A stretch of DNA of 64,000 nt. Source: Heterocephalus glaber (taxonomy: Eukaryota; Chordata; Mammalia; Rodentia; Bathyergidae). How positions within the stretch are numbered: position 1 is the first letter of the stretch; the number at the start of each line of letters is the position of its first letter. The notes beneath the pieces are model-generated. The model was not told the origin of the DNA. It was given only the letters and a program-made list of their open reading frames with translations, and did no database searches. Where the stretch lies: NCBI RefSeq assembly GCF_000247695.1, contig NW_004624801.1, positions 703,911-767,910 on the forward strand, in the 5' to 3' direction. A program made the position numbers and the translations under genes. Below, piece after piece: positions 11,696 to 22,702 of the stretch.

Positions 11696-11790
11696 GGGCC
11701 GGGGCTTTAGCTCAGTGGTTCCGCAGCCTGCCTCGCAAGCGGAAGAACCCGAGTTCGATCGCCGATACCAAAAACCGCCCCCAAAAAACA
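11696..11790 (+). mobile_element. ID-type SINE
   Basis: ID body with A box TAGCTCAGTGG and B box GAGTTCGATCGCC, then an A/C-rich tail. Flanking 17-mers at 11679-11695 and 11791-11807 match at 14 positions, consistent with an older TSD. Confidence 0.92.
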
Positions 11791-11807
11791 AAAGCTTCCA
11801 TTTTCAC

Positions 11808-12194
11808 ATTATTTAATAATATTATTTACTTAAATCATTTGTCATTATTTTAACAGAGGTGGTTAGTATGGCTGACAAAAGTTCATCTTTCACCATTAAA
11901 ACCCTATCTCTTTAACATTCGCTGCCATGGACTTTAAATTGGTTGTTGCCATTTTATCGCTTTCTTATTATTTTATTCCTATGTGTTTCTCCCCATTTCT
12001 TCTAAATGCAAGAGTATTTTATTTTATTTTTCAAGCAGAAAGATTTGTCCTTCTATTTTAGCTGTAAAATAAACTCATTTTTAGCTGTAAAATAAAGCAA
12101 TTGAAAAGAGCAACTCAGATTTTTAAATTGTTGATTTGCAGTGCCAATTTTTGAAAATGATATTCTGGAGAAAAACGCAATAGAGTTTATTCAG
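11808..12194. other. Unannotated spacer
   Basis: Holds an exact 18-bp direct repeat (12056-12073 and 12079-12096), a small local tandem duplication. No gene. Confidence 0.45.
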
Positions 12195-12209
12195 TTTAGT
12201 TTTTATTAT

Positions 12210-13155
12210 GTTGAAGTATGCTGGTTCTTGGTGCGTGCTGGATATAGACAACAGTCACACTCATCATAGGGAATTTGTACCTGTCGGTGATATAGCTTAA
12301 TTCTTTTTGTCCCATTCCCCTACCTTCGCTTTAACTCCTCTTCGCTTTCTTATTTACAAAAGCCTTATTTCCATTTCTTCCCTTTCCTTCTTTCCCCCTC
12401 CTCCCTCCCTAGTTCTCCTTCCCATTGGAGCATTTTCTTTCTATTTGATAATATATAGTGTATATTTTGGTCTTTATTTACTTTTGGTTTCTCAAACCAG
12501 AGAAACAATGTGATATCTACATATGTGTGTTTCACTTATTTCATTTAAGAGTATGGTCTCAAGGTGCATCCATTTACCTAAAAATGTCTCATTATGGCTG
12601 ACTAGTATAAAAATTGTATAAAAAAACCCACATCTTTTTTATTCATTCATTGATTGATGAGCATTTGGGCTGTTTCCAAGACTTAACTATTACAAACTGT
12701 TCTGTTTTAAAGATGGGTGTGTATGTATTGCTGTGGTATATTGTTTTTAATTCTTTCAGGACGATACCAATAAGGGAAATAACTCAGTCAAAGGGAACCT
12801 CTAGTTTTAGTTTTTTGAGGAGTCTCCACACTGATTTCCACAATGGTTGCAACAGTCTATACTCCCACCAACAGTGAAAAAGAGTTCCTTTTTCCCCACA
12901 TCCCCTCCAGTATTTGTTATTCATTGATTTCTTGATAATTGCCATTCTTTCTAGAATGAGATGGAATTGCAGTGCTGTATTAATTTGCGTCTCTCAAATG
13001 GACTGCTGATGTTGGAAAATTTTGAATGTATTTACTTGCCATTTCTACTTCTTCATCTGAGAAGTGTCTATTCATTTTTCCATTGGGTCTTCAAATTTGA
13101 GAGGTATGATTTTTTGAGTTCTTTATATATTCTAGATATTATTCCAGCCTTGCTT
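12210..13155 (-). mobile_element. L1 3' part, antisense arm of an inverted L1
   Basis: Reverse-strand L1 3' UTR and ORF2 C-terminal sequence, more diverged than at 5.3 kb. Landmarks are ATGGCTGACTAG, TTTGGGCTGTTTCCAAGAC, TCTCCACACTGATTTCCAC and ACTCCCACCAACAGTG. Similarity ends near 13155 after CTTTATATATTCTAGATATT. The DNA to its right switches to a sense L1 5' part, see the findings on twin priming. Confidence 0.85.
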
Positions 13156-13688
13156 CTACTATATTTTTCTTCATTTATCTTTCTGTTTTGTCTCCTATTC
13201 CTCTTAAATCCCGCTTCCCTGACATAGAGTAAAATCACTCATAGCATACAAGTTCCTGATTTGTGTTGGATTTTGTTATCTTGCTCCTATGGTTAAAGGC
13301 ATCAAAATAATACTCTTGTCAGTTTCTAGGCTGTGCTTGAAGCTATTGGTATTCCTAATTGTACTATTTTAGCCAATATATCATAGCTGATGTAATCAGT
13401 TGTTCTCACTTATATGACAACACTGTGAATGTCTGGGGGCATAACCATCACTATAGTCCAGTACCAAAGGACAGGGTGCTGAGTCAATATAGCAACTTCT
13501 CATCCCCAATAAGTTGAGAAGGTAGGATCTTGGGACAGACATAAAGACCAAGAACCAGCTACATATAAAAGACATCTCTGAAGAATAGGTATTTCCTAGG
13601 GAAGGCTTACTACTAGTGATAAATCTATGGACCATAAAAATAAATAAGCATCAATACATAAAACAAATTAAAATAAAATAAATAGAAA
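13156..13688 (+). mobile_element. Probable L1 5' UTR segment
   Basis: Lies directly upstream of a recognisable L1 ORF1 start and downstream of the inversion point. I infer it to be L1 5' UTR because of position; I do not recognise its sequence. L1 5' UTRs evolve quickly, so lack of recognition is not evidence against it. Confidence 0.45.
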
Positions 13689-14809
13689 ATGACAAGCTGC
13701 AGAAGCAAAATGCAACCCCAGACCTCCAGCCAACCTAGGACAAATCCAGCAAACAATGAGATAGAAGAAATCAGAAGCCACCTACCTGAATTTTCTGATA
13801 TGGTAGCAGTGGAAATAAAAGAAATCTAGATGAATGAGCTATAAAGAAAATCAGATTAAAATTAAATCTCAAGTAAAAGAAAAGGAATGATCATCAAAAT
13901 GAGGGACTTGTTCAGTGAATCTTGAGTAGACCCAGATAAAAAAAAGTAAAGGACCTTGGGAAAATGATGGAAATCATGAATTCCCAACATAGGAAAGAAA
14001 AGGAATCTATGAAACAGATTCAAACAGATATCCAGGAGATTAAAAATTGAAAATTATTATATATTTTATACATAATTTTTATTAAAATTATATAAAATTA
14101 AATTATATTAAATATATATATTTGTATATTAAAAATATACACAGCCGACTGAACCAAGATGAGTTCAGAATATCAGGTCTAGAAGACAGGATTGTGGTTA
14201 GCAATCATGAAAAGAAAGATTTCTTAAAAATAGCAAGGGACCATGAGAAATCAATCCAACATCTACAAGATGATGCAAAGAACAACATAAGTTTGATTGG
14301 AGTCAATGAGAAAGCAAGAGACAGTGCAAATAGCATAAAAACCTGTTCACAGAAGTAATTAAAGAAAACTTTCCCAGCATGGAAAAAGAATTCGCCATAC
14401 AGAAAAATGAGGCATATAGAACACCAATTAGCTGTGACCAAAATAAATCTACACCAAGGCATGTAATCATCAAGATTCCAGAAATTCAGCATGAGAATAG
14501 AATATTGAAAGTCAGTAGAGAAAAGAAACAAATCAGAATCACAGTAGACTTCTTAAAACAAAGCCTTAAGTCAAAGAGATCTTGGAGTGAAGTATTTCAA
14601 GTCCTGAAAGAAAACCTCCAACACAGATGGATGTACCCTGAAAAAGTATCTTTCAGAATCAATGGAGAAATAAGATACTTCCCCAACAACAGATGAAGAA
14701 ATTCATGGCTACCAAACCAGCTCTACAAAAGACTCTGAAGTATATTTTAGAAAGAGATGATGAAGACCACAATTCCAAGATCACCAATAGAAAGAAGGGT
14801 AGCAATTAA
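13689..14809 (+). pseudogene. L1 ORF1 pseudogene
   Basis: Disabled L1 ORF1 (RNA-binding chaperone of the L1 RNP). It starts at the ATG giving MTSCRSKMQ. A coiled-coil-like polar stretch lies at 14122-14358. The conserved C-terminal RNA-binding region follows, with STPRHVIIKIPEIQHENRIL, RITVDFLKQSLKSKRSW and YPEKVSFRINGEIRYF (14379-14693). The closing part, KFMATKPALQKTLK, lies in another frame and ends at a TAA at 14807-14809. Early stops, frameshifts near 14360 and 14690, and an AT-rich expansion at 14050-14130 break the frame. ORF1 to ORF2 spacing is 40 bases, normal for mammalian L1. The assignment rests on the C-terminal motifs and the ORF2 start just downstream. Confidence 0.85.
14050..14130. 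repeat. AT-rich simple sequence inside L1 ORF1
   Basis: Nearly pure A/T with ATTATATA-like units, splitting the ORF1 pseudogene between its N-terminal and coiled-coil parts. Confidence 0.7.
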
Positions 14810-14849
14810 ACAGTGGGAAAGGACAGGGAACCAACATCAGGATAATAAT

Positions 14850-15019
14850 ATGACAAGGACAAGCCAATACATATCAGTTATAACTACCAATGTATATTGT
14901 CTCAATTCACCAATCAGAAGAAATAGACTGGCAGAATGGATCAAGAAACAAGATCCAACAATATGCTGCATATAAGAAAAGCATTTCACTCAAAAAGAAA
15001 TTCATAGACTGAAAGTCAT
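14850..15019 (+). pseudogene. L1 ORF2 N-terminal fragment
   Basis: Start of L1 ORF2 with the conserved opening of the apurinic-type endonuclease: ATG at 14850, then VITTNVYCLNSPIRRNRLAE and WIKKQDPTICCI, which corresponds to the family's asparagine-containing N-terminal strand. A stop falls at 14973-14975, but similarity continues in the same frame to HRLK at about 15013. L1 similarity then ceases abruptly. The remaining ORF2 is absent here; only its C-terminal end is present, inverted, at 12.5-13.15 kb. Confidence 0.85.
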
Positions 15020-15034
15020 TTTAGTTTTTAATAT

Positions 15035-15629
15035 CTCTGTCCATATGATTAAAAATAATGTATTAAGTTGAGAGTTATTTCAGATACTTGTAAGATTTTT
15101 CTAGACATGCTAATTTTAATCAGAGGCACAATGGATGGGAAATCTTTGCATTATTATGTTAGTAAAAAGATTCATTGTATCTACATCCTTGTAATCCTCT
15201 GTAAAGATATGAAAGATTTTTTTGCAAAGTATCTTTTACTTCTTAAGGTATTCTAGAAAACAATTGTGAATTGATTTTTTCCCCCTTACAGTAACATGAA
15301 GGAAAAAATACTTAGCCAACAAACTTTTATCAAGTACATAAAATGTAATTTACTTATTGGTAAATTATTCATTAGTGGTAATTTAGAATGCATAAATTTA
15401 ACATTCATATCTTTTTAAACATAGAATCTTAGGTTCTTAGTTATTTTAGACTTTAGGTTTCTTAGTTATTTTAAGTAGGTAATTTTTCACAAATACTGAA
15501 AAGAAATAACTGAAAAGTTTCTTTATGAATTAGGAAAATAACCTACACAGTGCAGCAAAGTATGTTCTAACCAATGAATGTGAGTAAATGCGTACATTCA
15601 AAATTTAAAACAATTTTTCTTTCTTCTAG
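15035..15629. other. Unannotated spacer
   Basis: AT-rich, with a small imperfect duplication around 15425-15475 (two copies of a TTCTTAGTTATTTTA-like word). No gene. Confidence 0.45.
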
Positions 15630-15758
15630 CATCTTTGTCTCAGCTTAATAAGGTCAGAAAGACAAAGCTCTTCTTCCCTCTGGAGCAAGGAAATTTTCTC
15701 GACTTTTTCAGAACCTGGTTGAATATGTGGGACAATACCACCTGTTTGTTTCAAAGAG
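15630..15758 (+). other. Candidate exon (weak)
   Basis: A 129-base segment bounded by a pyrimidine tract ending in TTTCTTTCTTCTAG and by a donor-like GAG|GTATGA. The third frame is open throughout, reading SLSQLNKVRKTKLFFPLEQG and continuing to NTTCLFQR. I recognise no protein family. Such splice-like pairs occur by chance in spacers, and a frame of 42 codons is not long, so this is a hypothesis only. Confidence 0.2.
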
Positions 15759-15934
15759 GTATGAAATAAAGATTTGTACTATTATTTTGAAGATATGACT
15801 ATATAAACTTATCTCTTAAAAAAAGCCAGCAAGTGGAAATTCCATACCAATAATAAAACTGTCTTCTTTCTTCTTTTGTTAAAATATGACAAGCTTCTTC
15901 TTGGCACTTAGTAATTTCACTGTTCTACTAATTG

Positions 15935-16045
15935 ATTTGTTGTTGTTGTTGTTTTGTTTTGTTTTGTTTTATTGTACCTGGGATCTAACTCAGGTCCTTG
16001 CACTTGTGCAGCAGGCAGAGAAACCACTGAGCTAAATCCCCAGCC
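15935..16045 (-). mobile_element. ID-type SINE, precise insertion
   Basis: Antisense ID. The reversed tail is (TTG)n followed by (TTTTG)n, then TTGTACCTGGGATC ... CCACTGAGCTAAATCCCCAG. A perfect 17-bp TSD, CACTGTTCTACTAATTG, lies at 15918-15934 and 16046-16062. The exact TSD suggests one of the youngest insertions here. Confidence 0.95.
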
Positions 16046-16062
16046 CACTGTTCTACTAATTG

Positions 16063-16769
16063 TAATGTCCAAGACATTCAGTAATCCAATTCTATGGCTA
16101 GATTTTCACAGATAGTCTTAGAAAATAATTGTGAGGAAACATGTTTGAATTTCAGTAAATATTCAATATATAGAACTAAATACATTCTAATCACAGTTCT
16201 AAAAAAATACTATGCTATTGTTTGTAGGAAAAATGGAAAATGCTTTATTCTGCTACTGAATTTCTGTATCCGCATTTTGATGAAACATCGTTTTTCTCTT
16301 ATCTCAGTTTTTAGAGATTAAAGAAATTTTGCAAAGCTAAACATTGGTTTGTCTTATTTTTTTATCCACAAATTTTGATTATTGGAATCTGGTCTATATA
16401 CAGATGCATTTGTCAGTTTTGTAGAGTATGATAATAGTGTATTCTCTGTCTCACAGATTTTCATATTATATGAGCTATGATGGGATGGGGTAAGTCCCAC
16501 AATTATTAGAATATAAAAAGCAAAAATAGGGTCTGCATAGAAAGGTAGAATGGATGTTGTAATTCATTTGAGAAAGGGTTGTACATAGCAAAGTGAGGAA
16601 ACAAAGACATGTATAACACCTAATATCTGAGATAGGATGGAAGCAAATAATTAGGTACTACACTTATATCTGAAATAAAATACACATACACACAATGAAA
16701 TGTGTCAGGATATACACTAAAATTCAAAGACAGATGCTATGAAGTTTTGGCAAAGGTGTGGAAGAACTA
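16063..16769. other. Unannotated spacer
   Basis: No recognised repeat or gene. The 75-codon frame at 16094-16321 has no family resemblance I can name. Confidence 0.45.
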
Positions 16770-17430
16770 GAATTCTCTTTCATTACTGCTAAGCAGAGAC
16801 AATCATATTAGAAAACCATTTGGTGGTTGACTAAGCATTTATAACTGAATCCACACTATAATCCAGCCATTGCTTTCCTTGATATTTCATCAAGGATAGG
16901 CATTTGACTACACAAAAATGTGGACATAAGCATTATCACTGTAGCTTTATGTACCTTTATTTGTAATGATGCCAAATAGGCAACACTAAATTTGCCCATC
17001 CATGGTAAGTGGCCAAAATATGTACAACTTCCCTTACACACACAGAGGAAGATTACATAGCAATTAAAACAGTGAACTGCCCATACATTTCACAGCATAT
17101 TTGAATCTCAAAATATTTGTATGAGTGAAAGAGTAAGACAACTGAAAAAGTATATATGATATGCTGTATAGTTTCACTTATGCAACATTCAAGGAAACTC
17201 CAACTGAAGTATAGAAACAGAAAAGAAGTGATTGTATACCTGGGGATGATGATGCAGAAAATGAGGTAGGAAGAAGGTTTACAATACACCATGAGGAACA
17301 GTTGTGGGAGGGAATGGATATGTCCATGGTCTTCATTATGACCATTGTTTTACAGTGGTCAACATAGGTCAAAATTGCAGGTTTTAAATATGTTCAGCCC
17401 ATGACACTTCAATAAAGCTATTAAACATCT
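16770..17430 (+). mobile_element. Ancient L1 3' end (L1M-type)
   Basis: Sense L1 ORF2 end and 3' UTR, strongly diverged. Landmarks are TTTGGTGGTTGACTAAGCAT, TAATGATGCCAAATAGGC, ATAGCAATTAAAACAGTGAA, TGAATCTCAAAATATTTGTA, GAGTGAAAGAGTAAGACA and ACCTGGGGATGATGATG, ending near CAATAAAGCTATTAAAC. Minus-strand frames over this region are shadows. Confidence 0.75.
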
Positions 17431-17665
17431 GGGAAGTGGCTGCCAATGAGGGAACGAGAGCAATTTATGATACAAAAGGGATGCAGTGAGCTTCTGGGGT
17501 GTGAGAACATGCTGTCCTTGATTCCAGTATCAGTAGAAAAGTTGTTTTATTGAAATTCATCATTTTGACATGACATCTTCATATTTATGCATTGTTCATC
17601 TCATTATATTTCACAATTTTAAAAAGTAAAGTGTCTGCACACATATATACGTGCACACATAGATA
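17431..17665 (+). mobile_element. Second ancient L1 3' tail fragment
   Basis: AAAAGGGATGCAGTGAGCTT, CTGGGGTGTGAGAACATG and a TTTGACATGACATC...TTCACAATTTTAAAAAG end resemble another L1M 3' UTR placed directly after the first. It could instead be a partial duplication. Confidence 0.4.
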
Positions 17666-18349
17666 TATGGAAACTATATATTTTGTTTAAAAAAGATATC
17701 ATCCTTAAGACCCAAGAATTTCATTATTCATCCTTTTGGAACAGGCTAATTTTGGTCTCAGTAATAGCATATACCCTCCCTTACACGACTTTATAAATTA
17801 TGTATAGCTTTGAAATTGTGATTCACACTCACATTTCTGTGCTGTGTTTGAAAGATAAACAAGAGCATGACAGTTAAGCCATACCTCTGTGAACCTCATT
17901 GGCGGTTGATGCATTATGGAAATGTTTTTTGTTCATCTCTTCTTGTGTTACTGCCAGGTTATAGCGACATTTAGGTGAGTGGCTACTAGAAATACTGCAT
18001 CATTTTATTTTATTTACATGGTCTTAGTGTACCCTGTGGCCATTAGGTGTAGTGTAGTGTAATGTAAAGTACCTTGGAGTACAGTATTTTATTTATTGTT
18101 TGTATTTACCTTGTTGTTACACTTCATTTCCCACCCATGGTGAATTTCCTTTTTGTCTTCTGTAGCATATCTAGGAATCTTCAAAATACTTTATCATGGT
18201 GTGAATTATATGTGAAGATCACAGAACGAGGGAAAGGGAAGAGAGCATACCGATAAACCAGTCCACACATATTTCCTCAGCACTCAGTATCCCACAGAAA
18301 GATAAAAATGGTGCAGAAATTAAAAGGGAGATTAAAAGAACAACTTCCC
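17666..18349. other. Unannotated spacer
   Basis: Contains a short GTGTAGTGTAGTGTAATGTA quasi-repeat near 18048-18067. No gene. Confidence 0.45.
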
Positions 18350-18800
18350 TATAATGTAGTGAGCTGACTTTCTTGATGTGTACCCAAAGGAAATACAATC
18401 ACATCTATCAAAGATACACCTGAATTCCCACATTCATTGAATCAAAGCTCATGAAAACCAAAATGTGGCATCAATGTCAATTAACAGAAGAAGAGATAAA
18501 GAAAATGGATACAATGAACAACATGCTAAAAAATGCATATAGTATTATATTATTTTATTTTAAAAATCAAGGAAATTCTGTTCCATGCAATAAAATGAAT
18601 GAGCTTGCAAGGCATTTTGCTAAGTGAAGTAAGCGAGGAAGAGAAAGACAATCACTGGATGATATTTCACTTATTGTAGAATCCACAAAAAGTCAAAGTC
18701 TTGAAAATGAAGAGTAAAATCATAGCAGGCATAGTGGTGGGGTGAGATGAGTAGTAAAAGGTTACAAAGTCTCAGTTATTCTATATGTGAAAGAGCCAAC
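18350..18800 (+). mobile_element. Ancient L1 ORF2 end and 3' UTR
   Basis: Sense L1M segment with GTACCCAAAGGAAATACAAT, ATGTGGCATCAATGTCAATT, TTTTGCTAAGTGAAGTAAGC and ACAAAGTCTCAGTTATTCTA. It appears to continue at 18955-19025 (CAACATGGTGAATAGACTC ... GAATTCTTGAAAATTTAAG), the two parts being separated by a SINE. Confidence 0.75.
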
Positions 18801-18811
18801 ATGTTGGGAAA

Positions 18812-18945
18812 CATGTAATCCCAGTTATCTGTGAAGCTGAGTCAGGAGGGTTGCAAGAAAGGTCCAGGATTGCAGCTCAGTGTGAAGCAGATCAATATGA
18901 AGGCCTTGGGATCAACCTCTAATATGACAAAAGAAAAAGATCAGG
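18812..18945 (+). mobile_element. B1-dID-like SINE nested in L1
   Basis: Sense composite SINE, old: CATGTAATCCCAGTTATC, GAAGCTGAGTCAGGAGGG, TTGCAAGAAAGGTCCAGG (B1), then AAGGCCTTGGGATCAACCTC (ID-like end). It sits inside an L1M 3' UTR. Confidence 0.7.
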
Positions 18946-18954
18946 AGGTCCAAC

Positions 18955-19025
18955 ATACAACATGGTGAATAGACTCAAAAGTACTGTGTTGAATTCTTGA
19001 AAATTTAAGAAGTATTGATTTTTTT
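18955..19025 (+). mobile_element. Continuation of the nested L1M
   Basis: Matches the L1M 3' UTR directly after the point where the copy at 18350-18800 stops. Confidence 0.6.
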
Positions 19026-19189
19026 CCCTCTGTATAATCTCTGGGTTTTATGAGTGCATTACTATAGGAGATCTAAGAAAAAGAATCTTAATGTACAAGA
19101 CAACATAGAGAAGAGAGATGAAAGTAGAATTTCTGGCTTACATGTTTTATATGAGCAATAATAATATTCTGAATATTCATGACATTTGT

Positions 19190-19625
19190 GATAAACCCTA
19201 GAAGACATGATATTAAGAAACATAACCCAAAGGGAGACAGATAAATACTATATGATTCGCCTATATGTAGAGTCTAAAATAGCTGAAACTCACAAAGACA
19301 GAGTGCAATTATGGTTTCCAGGGACTGGGGTTGGAGGGAAAGGAAAGATTTTGGTTAAAGAGTAAAATCAGCACTTATAAAACAACTTCTGGAGACTTAA
19401 TGTACAAAACAGTGACTATAATGAGTAATTATGTAATATATAATTTAAGTTTCTTAAGAGATTAGATGTTAAGTATTTGTACTGCACAAACTATGTGAGC
19501 ATATGGACATATAAATTAACTTGATTGTGATAATTACTTAGCTGTGTACATTTATGTCAAAGCATCACATTGTACACCTTGAACTTATACAATTTTTATT
19601 TAAGTATATCTCAGTAAAGCTGAGA
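19190..19625 (+). mobile_element. Ancient L1 3' end
   Basis: A further sense L1M 3' UTR: TATGATTCGCCTATATGTAG, TGGTTTCCAGGGACTGGGG, CTTAATGTACAAAACAGTGA, ATTAACTTGATTGTGATAAT and AAAGCATCACATTGTACACC, ending in ATCTCAGTAAAGCTGAGAG. Confidence 0.8.
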
Positions 19626-20943
19626 GAGAAAAGAAAAAGAAAAAAGCATAATGGTCAATCGGGTAATTTTTTTTTTTTTGCTTATATGGCAACATAATTT
19701 TCAGAGGCAGTTTTCATTTACCCTTTGAAATACTCACCTTTTATTATGTAAGAGCAATGTAGTTCATGTAAAAGAGGCAAGATCTCTCTTCTATTTAAGT
19801 TGCTTCTATACTTCTCCAAATGTTATTTATTTTGTAGAAGATTAAATAAGCAACATCAAGTCTAAGAATTTTCAAGAACAAGATTTTAGATATGAATTAG
19901 TTCCTCTAAACAGCAACATACATGGCTTTGTGAAAATTTTAGAGCAATGTGGATTAGAGAGGTAAATATGTGCAGTAGTTCATTCTCATCTGAGTGACTA
20001 TTGGTCAATTTTGTTTGAAGAGGATATATTTGTTACCAATTATCATTTCATTATTAAATTGAAAAGATCACGAGTTGACAATTTTTGGTAACAATCCTAG
20101 AGGCATTCATAGTTACTAGACAAAAATATTTTATTTTTTCCTAGACTCATAATGTATGTTACAAAATACATTAAATTATATTACTTTAGATCTGTTTTTT
20201 TCTTCCATGCTTGCAATAGTTTGTTTTTGAAGTACATTTTATTCACATTTAAATATAAAAGATTTATTTGTCCTATTTTTTGTTTGATAATTTGAGCACA
20301 CTTCACACAATCTTTCAGTAGGTTTACACAAAGGGCTGAACTATTCATTCAACAAATGGGTTCAATATTTCTATACAAAATATATGGCTAGAATGATGCA
20401 GACTTTTGGATTAACTGAAAATAATAAAAGACATTTCACTAGTTGGAGGTTTAGTTTGAAAAAGTTCTGTGCTTTTCTCTTCCCTATAACTTGTTACCAA
20501 TACTAGCAGTTTGGCAACAGTTCTAGAGCTTTTGTGTGTTTTTTTGTTGTTGTTGTTGCTGTTGTTTGTTTGTTTTCTGAGAAATGAGGGAATGGAGAAA
20601 GAAGAAATTCATCCTAGATTACATTTTTAAGTACATTTTAATAAAATCAGTCTGATCTTTCTATCTCGAGTATTTGAAGGTAATAGTGTTCAGGGAAACA
20701 CTTCCATACATCTCTGGAGGACATTCATCTCTAAGGGAAGGATCTCAGTTGACCTGGTGGTTCATCTTGTCTAGCAGTTCTGAGAGAGTGCGTAGCAATA
20801 ATGGAACCATGTGAGACCAAAATTTCCAACCAATTGGTCAATTTTTTTGACTGAACAAATCAAAATGCTGTTTTTCAATGCACCAATAGCTACCAAAGAC
20901 CTAAATATATTATTTCAAGTTGTTGAAACATTGCAGGCAGGAT
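19626..20943. other. Unannotated spacer
   Basis: No gene. It includes a (GTT)n-type tract at about 20544-20576. Confidence 0.45.
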
Positions 20944-21090
20944 TGATTTTAACATCCCAACTGCATGGATGAAAGGAAACAAGTTTCAGGGAAGCTGTGT
21001 AGTTGTTAAAAGATAAAGTGAGGCTTCGATTCCAGGTTTATCTGAACCCACAGTACATCCTTTCCTGTTGTATTATTCCTATTGCTTCTT
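20944..21090 (+). mobile_element. MIR SINE
   Basis: MIR in order: TTTTAACATCCCAACTGCAT, GGATGAAAGGAAACAAG, CTGTGTAGTTGTTAAAAG and CTTCGATTCCAGGTTTATCT, then GAACCCACAGTACATCC. Confidence 0.7.
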
Positions 21091-22605
21091 CCTCTGAAAG
21101 TAATATAATAATGCTATTCTAAGGCTAAGGGAACAGATCACTGGATCAGAATCTTCTTGTATGCTTAACCCTGTGTGGAAAAGATAAACGGGCTAATAAC
21201 ACAAGGAAGTAATACACTCTGGGAGCCAACATCTCCAAACAGAAACATACTAAATGAAACCCAGTGAATGAAAGGCTTCAACTTCCTCCAAATTATTTCA
21301 TAAATTTTATATCTTACATTGTTATGCTCAACTTTTAAAATATAGCAATAACAATTATGATGGCAATAATGTTGAAACTTTGCATTTCTATCCAATAAAA
21401 GCTTTTGAATTTAGCATTGATATTTAAGAAACTTTACAATGGTTTGACAGAACACAGGTTCAAGTCTCCTTCAATTAAGTAACCATGAAACCAATGGGTA
21501 CACAGTGATAAATATGTACAAATGTGTAAGATGAAAGGTAGAACTCAAAAGGCTTGTGTGATGTCATTTATGCCAAGTAAATTACCAAACATTTGAATAG
21601 CCCCACTTCTAATTTACTTCTAAAAAAGGATATTGTGTCAGAGAGGTGACATGATTTTAAATTTATCATGATTCACAGAAACAACCTATGAAAACAAACA
21701 TTAGGACATTCAACTTGTACCATTATTTATAAGAGCTTGCTTGTGTCTTGGTCCTTGTCAAGATTGTGCTTCACAATTGATTAATTTTAGGGTCTTATTT
21801 TTTAAGTCATATTTTATCTTCTCCTGTAGATTATGGATGTTGTTGTTTTATTCAGTTTTCTTTATATAATTTCAAGAAAAATGAAAATAAAATTGAAAAT
21901 GAAGCTCGAGTACCTTACAAATAACTGGCATATTGCAAGAAAAAGAAAAATATATTTTTCCAAGCTTATGGACCTGAGATGGGATTTCAGAATCAAACGT
22001 TCCTGTGGCTTGCTTTTCAATAGTGGGCCTTACTCTTAGATGGTCCTTTTTCCATACACCATTCCAGAATTTCTTTCCAAAAATATCCTGTGTGGTCCAA
22101 AATGTGTCCAGCATTCTGTCTTGGCTTGATGAGCCTATTCATTTCTTAATCCAACACTTCTCTTGAAAAATAAATATAGAAAGTATATTGCAATTAATGG
22201 TAATGGGAATATCCTACATTTTTGAGGGAGAAATGGGAAACTTGCCCATTTCTCTTTTTCATCCTTTGGCTGAAAGAAAAACCATCTAAACCCAAGTAAG
22301 AAAAAGGAGGCCATGAATTAGAACTTGAAACTAGCTTCAATCCAGTCTTCTTCAGAGCTTCCTTCCTGAGTGGAAGGCTATTTTAGAACCACTTAATTAT
22401 GTTTGTAAATACTAATCCCAGACTTTCATAAATGTTGCATACTTATAAGGACAAATGATTTTGACAGCCTGAGTATAACTTTCTCTTGTATTGAGGGAAG
22501 ATGTGTACAGATCTGTTTATCAGCTTTTCCTACTTTCTCCTCTTTATCCTTCTTATCCTCTTCCTTGTCTTATGATTGAAAAAGAAAATGGACAGAAATT
22601 AGGTG

Positions 22606-22608
<3 letters not shown>
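21091..22608. other. Unannotated spacer
   Basis: No recognised repeat. Overlapping frames at 21833-22114 on both strands lack family features. The frame at 22491-22673 is driven by the CT repeat. Confidence 0.45.

Positions 22609-22662
<54 letters not shown>
22609..22662. repeat. (CT)27 microsatellite
   Basis: 54 bases of uninterrupted CT, immediately left of an ID-like remnant. Confidence 0.97.
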
Positions 22663-22667
<5 letters not shown>

Positions 22668-22702
22668 CCATAGGCTCTACCACTGAGCTACATCCCAGCA
22701 CT
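22663..22702 (-). mobile_element. ID-like SINE remnant
   Basis: CAGCACCATAG followed by CTCTACCACTGAGCTACATC matches the antisense A-box half of an ID or B1-dID element. The rest is absent. The CT tract lies where the 3' tail would be. Confidence 0.6.

Noticed and set aside
22491..22673. Open frame ending in Ser-Leu repeats
   Set aside because: Produced by the CT microsatellite.
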